Shown here piece by piece: positions 58,340 to 64,000 of a stretch of DNA of 64,000 bases (its first letter is position 1; each line of letters starts with the position of its first letter). The notes beneath the pieces are model-generated. The model saw only the letters and a list, made by a program, of their open reading frames with translations. It was not told where the DNA came from and searched no databases. The stretch spans positions 115,174 to 179,173 of the forward strand of contig NZ_KE150257.1 of NCBI RefSeq assembly GCF_000411115.1. The letters are read 5' to 3'. This stretch comes from Capnocytophaga granulosa ATCC 51502. GTDB lineage: Bacteria > Bacteroidota > Bacteroidia > Flavobacteriales > Flavobacteriaceae. The translations under genes and the position numbers were made by a program.

Positions 58340-59518
58340 ATGAAATATACATTTAGAACTTTTTTTTGCGGTATGGGGGACTGTATATTTTTGATGCTTG
58401 AAAATGGTTGCCATACTTTAAATATTATGGTTGATTGCGGTAAGTACATAGATGAGATAGATAACTTTGTTAAAACTGAGTTGAAAAACAAAATCGATTA
58501 TCTGATAGTTACACACATAGACAACGATCATATCAATGGGCTAATAACAATGCTAACCAAAAACAGTGATCTTATAATCGGCAATATCATATACAACTGC
58601 TACCAAAGGCTTATAAAAAATGCAATACCATGGACGGATAAGATGACGGAGAATGTGAGTAGATTGTATGGCAAGTTACCAATTGTGATTGATATGATAA
58701 GTCAAGATATCAATGAAGAAAAAGCGGTGACACTGGCCGAATGTATACTTAGGAAAGAAGAATGGAATAGGACTTGGCAAAGAGAATATGTTACTGATGA
58801 GTCTCCTGCGATTCAACTTGCCAACAATATGGGGAGGATTATTTTCCTTTCTCCATCCCAAGCTGCTTTAGATCAATTGGATAAGAAATATCGCAAACTG
58901 TTTTGGCAACAACTGTACAAACAAAAAGAGGAAGAATATGACAAGGAGGAAACAATCTATGAGGCTTTGATGAGAATTGCACAACTCGATGAAGATGAGG
59001 AGATAAAAGAAGAGAACGTAAACGATTGTACGATCAATGAACATACATTGAAGCAATATGCGTGTCAATCATTATCAAAAATGGATGACAACAACATGGC
59101 TTCTATAGCCTTTGTATGGGAACATCAAGGCCATAGAATTCTGTTTATGGGAGATGCAGATCCAACACAGGTAAGTAAAGCGATAGAAGAAGCGTATAAA
59201 GATGAAACAAAACCTATTATCTTTGATCTCATTAAAGTTTCACATCATGGTAGTGCACACAGTACTTCCAAGGAATTGATGAATATGGCTGATAGCGAAA
59301 GATTTTTCTTTACTGGAGGTGCAAAAGAAAGGCCTAGTTTACAAACCTTGGGTAGAATTATAACAAATCCCTTGCCTGATGGTATTGAGTATAGGGATAT
59401 CCGATACAATCGGCACAATGTAATACTGAAAAAACTGGCTGATCTTTCTGTGGAAGAAAAGAACAGCCTTCATATCAAAGTAAATGATAACCAAAACAGT
59501 TATGAATTTTCCTATTGA
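58340..59518 (+). CDS. MBL-fold metallohydrolase (ComEC-like), candidate AVAST type 1 accessory
   Basis: 392 residues. Metal-binding motif HIDNDH (residues 59-64, HxDxDH) in VTHIDNDHINGLIT, further ligands in LFMGDADPTQ and VSHHGSAHSTSKEL, the arrangement of ComEC-type MBL nucleases. An acidic insert (EEEYDKEETIYE...EDEEIKEENV, about 195-235) separates the halves. The stop overlaps the following protease-NTPase gene by up to 35 bases, so the two proteins are coupled. An MBL protein next to a protease-STAND gene is the type 1 AVAST layout as I recall it. Function as a phage-defence effector or regulator is inference. Confidence 0.8.
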   Translation: MKYTFRTFFCGMGDCIFLMLENGCHTLNIMVDCGKYIDEIDNFVKTELKNKIDYLIVTHIDNDHINGLITMLTKNSDLIIGNIIYNCYQRLIKNAIPWTDKMTENVSRLYGKLPIVIDMISQDINEEKAVTLAECILRKEEWNRTWQREYVTDESPAIQLANNMGRIIFLSPSQAALDQLDKKYRKLFWQQLYKQKEEEYDKEETIYEALMRIAQLDEDEEIKEENVNDCTINEHTLKQYACQSLSKMDDNNMASIAFVWEHQGHRILFMGDADPTQVSKAIEEAYKDETKPIIFDLIKVSHHGSAHSTSKELMNMADSERFFFTGGAKERPSLQTLGRIITNPLPDGIEYRDIRYNRHNVILKKLADLSVEEKNSLHIKVNDNQNSYEFSY

Positions 59519-62500
59519 AATTAAGAAAAAACTGTATAACACGATTGTTCCTGTAATATGCGGGAGCAATAGGGGGACTGCCTTTTTTATAAAAGATGAT
59601 ACATTGCTGACAGCACGACATGTATTAGGTGATTATGCAGTTGACAATGAGGAAGTACTTATTCAAGTTGAAAACAAAAATAGAGTATGTCAAATAGAGT
59701 ATATTGCAGAAGAAGAAGATCCTATAGATGTTATACTATTAAGAACAGGGAAGTATAAACATGAGCAATACTTGTCTCTGTTGTCTGCTGTCTTTAATGA
59801 AGAAAGACCTTTGTGTATCATGGGTTATCCAAAAGAACTGGTCAATGGTAAAGATATTATAAGCATAGATGTACATGATAGAGTAAGCACAACAACAAGA
59901 GAGTTTGATACGGCTGTGGTTAGAACCGACTCACTTGCCTTGGAGTCTTACAAAGGTTTTTCAGGTTCGCCCGTGCTAAATGAAAAGGGCTCTGTAATAG
60001 GTGTTACATTAAAGCAATTGTGTGGAGGGTTGGGGTATTGTTCGGTGAGCAGTATTAAAGAGCGGTTAAAATCGCATGGTATAGAAATGTCAGAAGACTG
60101 GCAGAGCGAAGACTTTTCACCTATGGGAAGGGGAACAAGCCAACGACAGGTAAACAATGCTATTGGATATGCGACTCTGAGATACAATGCTGATTTACAT
60201 ATCGCAAACAGAGAGTTGGATGATAAAATCGATTTGTTTGCAGTAAAGGAAGTACAGGATGCTCTCTATGAGCGATTGTCGAGTTTAGAGAGTATTGCAT
60301 TGTCGATAAAATATATTTGCACACACCTATCTAAATACAAAAAGGGTGATTATGCAAGGCTCTATTCTCAGTTGGAGAATATACGTGCCAATTATGCTCA
60401 AGATGGATCTAACGAAGGAGATCTTACAAACTTCTTTCACGAAGAGTTGCCACGATTGAAAGCAGATATAGAACTAATGTCCTATTGTCAAAGCAAACTA
60501 TTGATGATAAGTGCAGAAGCAGGCATAGGTAAGACCCATTATATGTGCGCTACCGCCCAACGGCTATCTCAACGTATAAATGTGTATCTGTTATTTGGTA
60601 GCCGGTTTACCTCACAAGAAGACTTTGAATTGCAGTTAGCAAGAATGTCAGGAATAGGAAACAAATCGTTAAAGGATTTGGACGATGCGATGGAAGAACA
60701 ACATTCGAATGCTCTTATCGTCATTGATGCCATTAATGAGGGTGCTACAAATGTATTTTGGAATACAGTACTAAAAAACGTGGGGGAAAGGGTCAATCAA
60801 TTAAAGAACTTGCGGGTAATCATTACATATAGAGACGGGGACTTTAAGCCTTCAGATGTTTTGGAAAATTGGGGGGAAGCGTCTATGAAGGGGTATGGTT
60901 CACAAGTCCGTGAAGCGGTTAGAAAATACTTTACCTATTACAAAATTAAGGACGAAGATGGTTCGATTTGTAGTCGTTTCTTAGAGGAGTTTAAAAATCC
61001 ACTGTTCCTAAATATCTTCTGCCAAGTTGTGAGTCAAGACTTTAGCTTCATAAAAAGAGATTTCTCCTACATAGAACTTTATCGGAAATATATAGAGTAT
61101 AGGAACATTGTAGTTTCAGATGGGGTGGATGAAGATCCACACCGAAATGTGACAGGAAAGCTGTTGGACAAACTGGCAAACACTTCATTGTTCTATAATT
61201 CATGTCAGGATCTGCCAAGAGAAAAGGCAAGACTCTATGCAGATCAAATATGCAGAAATAGGACATGGTCCAATAGTTTGTTGTACTGGGCAATAAAAGA
61301 AAATCTGTTGCTGGAAACAGGTGCGGATGGTGAAAGCCTAATGTTTGGATTTCAGAAGATTGGTGACTTCCTAATGGCTGATGCCTTTTGCAAAAGTGAG
61401 ATAAAGGATAATGTAAAAATTGATTTTGTGATAGATAAGTCGGAATGTCAACAACATCGCCTGTACAGGCATTTCCTCACAGCTTTACTTTCGGAATGGT
61501 CCCTTATGCCAGAATTGTTGAAAAGGGATTTACTTGCGCACAAGAATCTGTTGAAGATCTTGTTAGAAAGTCTACATTATCGTGCAAGAAACAATGAATT
61601 AGTTTTTCACTGGATGGTAAGACAACAGGTCTTCTCATTAAGTATATTACGTAATTTTCTAAGCATATTGCCGGAAAAAGTATTCCTTATGGCACACGAT
61701 AAGCTGATGAAAAAATCATTAGTTAAGAGAGACAAGCAATGGACAACATCTGTGAATGATATTTATGACCCTTTCTTTTCTAGTAATGTAGATGATTTTC
61801 TTGAATTAGAAATTAAAGAGAATGACTATGGAAAATATCTGATACTTCTAGGATGGATGTGTACATCAACGCATCCTTTCATCAGGGGGAGAGTGTTGAG
61901 AAAATTGGTTTCTTTGTTTGATAAGGCACCGGAGTTGTTACAAGAAGCTTTACGTTTATTTGCTTCATGCAATGATATGTATGTGGTGGAAATGATAGTG
62001 TGCTCCATTTATGGTCACCTCTTAAGAAAAAGAAACAAGAAAGAGTGCACTGAGATAGCGGAACTGATGCTTAATATATTTTATGTGGATGGGAAAGCTC
62101 CATTAGATATATTGGTCAGACAATGGACGATGTTGATTTTGCAATATGCAGATTACTTGAATGGAGATAATGCTTTTTGGAAGAATATAAAAACTCCTTT
62201 CATAACAGATGTCCCTGATTCTTTAGTATCATCAGAATTAGGTAACAATGAGAACTATTTTGGCTCGTCTGATGGTTCTAAAAGATTGTATGATACATTG
62301 TGTGGTCTTTCTGATTTTAATAGATATGTCCTTGGGTCTAATTCTTATAATTATAGTTGTGTATTCTATGAAGAAAAAGGGGGTAAATATCAATCTATTT
62401 CATTGCAACATATTAGAAATATAATGGCAAATATTATAATGAATGAATATGGTTGGGATGATGGACTTGGAGAATTGGACAAGAATGTATATAGCACATC

Positions 62501-63551
62501 AAGATATGACAACAAAACTGAACGTTTTGGTAAAAAATATCTCTGGATGGCATTGTATAAAACAGATGCTATACTATCTGACCATTGTTTAATATTGAAA
62601 GATAGGTATTATGGCTCTGACATCCCAAAAAAGGAAGATATAGCAACGAAACCTTATCCTTGGTTGACAAACGAACATTCCACAATAGATCCAACACTAT
62701 TGGGTGAACAAAAAAATGATTTGCCTTCTTTTAAAGTCAATTCATTAGAAGAAGTTGATAGTGTTGATAATAAACAATGGATGGATCAGCAGTATCAACT
62801 CCCAGCTCCACGGCTCCTGCTTAAAGATGAGAATGACGAGGACTGGGTACTACTAACTTGCTATGACGGACATACAACAGAGGCAGAAGATAATACCATC
62901 AAAAATCTTTTCTTGTATACCAACGCTGGGTTCATTAAGAAAGAGGAGGTGAATGCTTTCAAGGAATGGGCTAGAAATCAGAACTTTTATGGGAGATGGA
63001 TGCCAGAATGTAGAAATGGAAGTACGGATTATTTGTGGAATGAATACCCTTGGGCAGAAACCTATATTCGACAAAGAGATGAATTGGAAAAGGATCATAG
63101 TTACGAAAATTCAGGTTTTAAATTGCAGTTGTCATATGAAGCTCAATTGCAAGAAAACGGGTTTGGTTTAAATGAATCTGATAGTTGGCTTGCAGAAGTA
63201 TGTATGCCCAACCATCATATTATGGAATACTTAAAATTATACACGGCAGAAAGAGGAGTAGTAAGAGACACATCTGCCAATGAAATAGTAGTGTCAGTAA
63301 ATATTCGGATTGGGAGGTTAAAAGGGTTGGCCATGCGAAAAAAGTATTTATTAGAATATCTCATACACTTTGGATATGCTCTTGTCTATTATTCATTAGG
63401 TGAAAAATTAGTAAGAACGAAAAATAGTTATAAAAATTTAGGGAAGTTTTATGACTTATCTGCCGCATATTTATATGAAGATGCAAATATTGTGGATATC
63501 CAACCTATGCGTATATCTAAAATATTACCTGAAACAAAGGAAGAGGAATAA
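59484..63551 (+). CDS. Trypsin-like protease / P-loop NTPase, candidate AVAST (STAND) defence protein
   Basis: 1,355 residues (1,349 if ATG 59502 is used). Residues 1-200 are a trypsin-fold serine protease with the full triad: His46 in LLTARHVLG, Asp82 in IDVILLR, Ser160 in GFSGSPV. Residues ~330-620 hold a STAND-like NTPase with Walker A AEAGIGKT (344-351) and Walker B LIVIDAINEG (411-420). A helical, HEAT-like region runs from about 680 to 900. The last ~400 residues match nothing I know and are the likely sensor. STAND proteases in type 1 AVAST sense phage proteins and trigger proteolysis and abortive infection; that role here is inferred from architecture and the MBL partner. Confidence 0.82.
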   Translation: MITKTVMNFPIEIKKKLYNTIVPVICGSNRGTAFFIKDDTLLTARHVLGDYAVDNEEVLIQVENKNRVCQIEYIAEEEDPIDVILLRTGKYKHEQYLSLLSAVFNEERPLCIMGYPKELVNGKDIISIDVHDRVSTTTREFDTAVVRTDSLALESYKGFSGSPVLNEKGSVIGVTLKQLCGGLGYCSVSSIKERLKSHGIEMSEDWQSEDFSPMGRGTSQRQVNNAIGYATLRYNADLHIANRELDDKIDLFAVKEVQDALYERLSSLESIALSIKYICTHLSKYKKGDYARLYSQLENIRANYAQDGSNEGDLTNFFHEELPRLKADIELMSYCQSKLLMISAEAGIGKTHYMCATAQRLSQRINVYLLFGSRFTSQEDFELQLARMSGIGNKSLKDLDDAMEEQHSNALIVIDAINEGATNVFWNTVLKNVGERVNQLKNLRVIITYRDGDFKPSDVLENWGEASMKGYGSQVREAVRKYFTYYKIKDEDGSICSRFLEEFKNPLFLNIFCQVVSQDFSFIKRDFSYIELYRKYIEYRNIVVSDGVDEDPHRNVTGKLLDKLANTSLFYNSCQDLPREKARLYADQICRNRTWSNSLLYWAIKENLLLETGADGESLMFGFQKIGDFLMADAFCKSEIKDNVKIDFVIDKSECQQHRLYRHFLTALLSEWSLMPELLKRDLLAHKNLLKILLESLHYRARNNELVFHWMVRQQVFSLSILRNFLSILPEKVFLMAHDKLMKKSLVKRDKQWTTSVNDIYDPFFSSNVDDFLELEIKENDYGKYLILLGWMCTSTHPFIRGRVLRKLVSLFDKAPELLQEALRLFASCNDMYVVEMIVCSIYGHLLRKRNKKECTEIAELMLNIFYVDGKAPLDILVRQWTMLILQYADYLNGDNAFWKNIKTPFITDVPDSLVSSELGNNENYFGSSDGSKRLYDTLCGLSDFNRYVLGSNSYNYSCVFYEEKGGKYQSISLQHIRNIMANIIMNEYGWDDGLGELDKNVYSTSRYDNKTERFGKKYLWMALYKTDAILSDHCLILKDRYYGSDIPKKEDIATKPYPWLTNEHSTIDPTLLGEQKNDLPSFKVNSLEEVDSVDNKQWMDQQYQLPAPRLLLKDENDEDWVLLTCYDGHTTEAEDNTIKNLFLYTNAGFIKKEEVNAFKEWARNQNFYGRWMPECRNGSTDYLWNEYPWAETYIRQRDELEKDHSYENSGFKLQLSYEAQLQENGFGLNESDSWLAEVCMPNHHIMEYLKLYTAERGVVRDTSANEIVVSVNIRIGRLKGLAMRKKYLLEYLIHFGYALVYYSLGEKLVRTKNSYKNLGKFYDLSAAYLYEDANIVDIQPMRISKILPETKEEE

Positions 63552-63605
63552 GTTTGGAAAAGAACATTGTTAAACAATAGATATTTCTCTTAATGTAAGT
63601 TCAAT

Positions 63606-63775
63606 TTAAACAGCAATTCTTTTCGTATCAATAATATCTTCTTCTAAGTTAATAGAAGGCTTTTTGTCAAAGGGAAAAAGCTATGATGGTACATCAGTTG
63701 TGAAATTTTCACAAGAACGATGCCTTGTATGTTCTATTTGACAAATGTTTTTAAGTCCATCACTTGTCTTTTTTC
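63606..63775 (-). pseudogene. Remnant of an IS982-type transposase C-terminus
   Basis: On the reverse strand, SDGLKNICQIEHTRHRSCEN, then a TAG, then LFPFDKKPSINLEEDI and a stop at 63606. The IExTRHRS...NF...FxxKKPSI pattern is that of the IS982-family DDE transposase C-terminus. There is at least one in-frame stop and the N-terminal two thirds are not recognisable. It suggests past IS activity at the edge of the defence operon. Confidence 0.5.
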
Positions 63776-63945
63776 ATCATCTTTTTTGATAATGAGAGCA
63801 GATATTATTTCATTAAAATTCTTGCAAAATTTATCTGTTATAAAAGATAGAGATTTTTCCACTTGGCAACATAAAGAATATTTTTATGTAATTATTTGAT
63901 TCTCAATACTATAAAAAATATTTCAAAAAAATTCGTTGAAATATT

Positions 63946-63975
63946 TTGTCAGTTTAAAAAGAAGTTGTATTTTTG
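63946..63975 (+). promoter_or_regulatory. Promoter for a gene beyond the window
   Basis: TTG at 63946-63948 and TATTTTTG at 63968-63975, 19 bases apart, followed by GCACCC as at other starts here. The gene it serves is not visible. Confidence 0.75.
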
Positions 63976-64000
63976 CACCCGCTTTCGAAAAGGGAGTGAG

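Larger units (their letters stand above)
63552..64000. other. Intergenic end of window
   Basis: Holds the transposase remnant and, at its right end, a promoter. No intact gene. The sequence is strongly AT rich. Confidence 0.6.

Overview
The window reads as chromosome of a Bacteroidota member, most likely a flavobacterium; a Capnocytophaga-like host would fit but is inference. The signs are: promoters with the Bacteroidota -7 element TAnnTTTG and an upstream TTG about 19-20 bases away, starts preceded by A-rich sequence instead of Shine-Dalgarno motifs, HmuY-type lipoproteins with a TonB receptor, DUF4292 and DUF4286 proteins, and a WYL regulator. No complete insertion sequence and no CRISPR array was seen.

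Layout. 2-11795: the S10/spc/alpha ribosomal run from rplB (5' cut by the window edge) to rplQ, with secY, infA and rpoA, ending at a strong terminator. 11850-15848: three reverse-strand envelope genes, then an XRE regulator / small SH3-like protein / VapD cassette and a purine nucleoside phosphorylase. 16116-21346: a haem-acquisition locus with three HmuY-family lipoprotein genes (four HmuY domains if one frameshift is repaired), a hairpin, a TonB-dependent receptor and a DUF4286 gene. 21572-33777: L31 type B, a broken WG-repeat gene, a processive GT2, etfBA, two rhomboids, ribF, a SAM hydroxide adenosyltransferase diverging from a WYL regulator, a DUF4292-EnvC-PlsC operon and a candidate small RNA. 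33909-38681: tRNA Thr-Tyr-Gly-Thr, tuf, tRNA-Trp, secE, nusG, rplKAJL; rpoBC do not follow. 38738-45709: panD, an AlbA_2 ATP-binding protein with 11-bp repeats, TerB, a SNF2 helicase and DAHP synthase/chorismate mutase. 45738-47261: three 97-bp tandem repeats, then a RAYT (REP-associated tyrosine transposase) gene flanked by its REP palindromes. 47262-55906: copZ-copA, tRNA-Asp, ACP/LpxL pair, thioredoxin-like protein, acpP-fabF-rnc-clpS. 55952-64000: a lower-GC accessory region with a DUF6884/GIY-YIG gene, a two-gene candidate defence operon (MBL-fold hydrolase plus trypsin-like protease/P-loop NTPase of about 1,350 residues, resembling type 1 AVAST) and a decayed IS982-type transposase tail.

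The most interesting structure is not a gene. Intergenic arrays of 7-base tandem units, in several sequence flavours (TAATGAC, TTTACTT, ATTGTTA, ACTAACC, AAAACTC), sit at the 3' ends of at least ten genes. They often supply the last codons and the stop codon, and in four places they fold into long hairpins. A second family, the palindrome GGGCGAATTGCCATTCGCCC, occurs six times, once as a perfect REPIN beside the RAYT gene.

Two genes, rpsS and the second hmuY-like gene, are each broken by one extra A in an A6 or A7 run. Because rpsS is essential, base-calling error is the first explanation to exclude.
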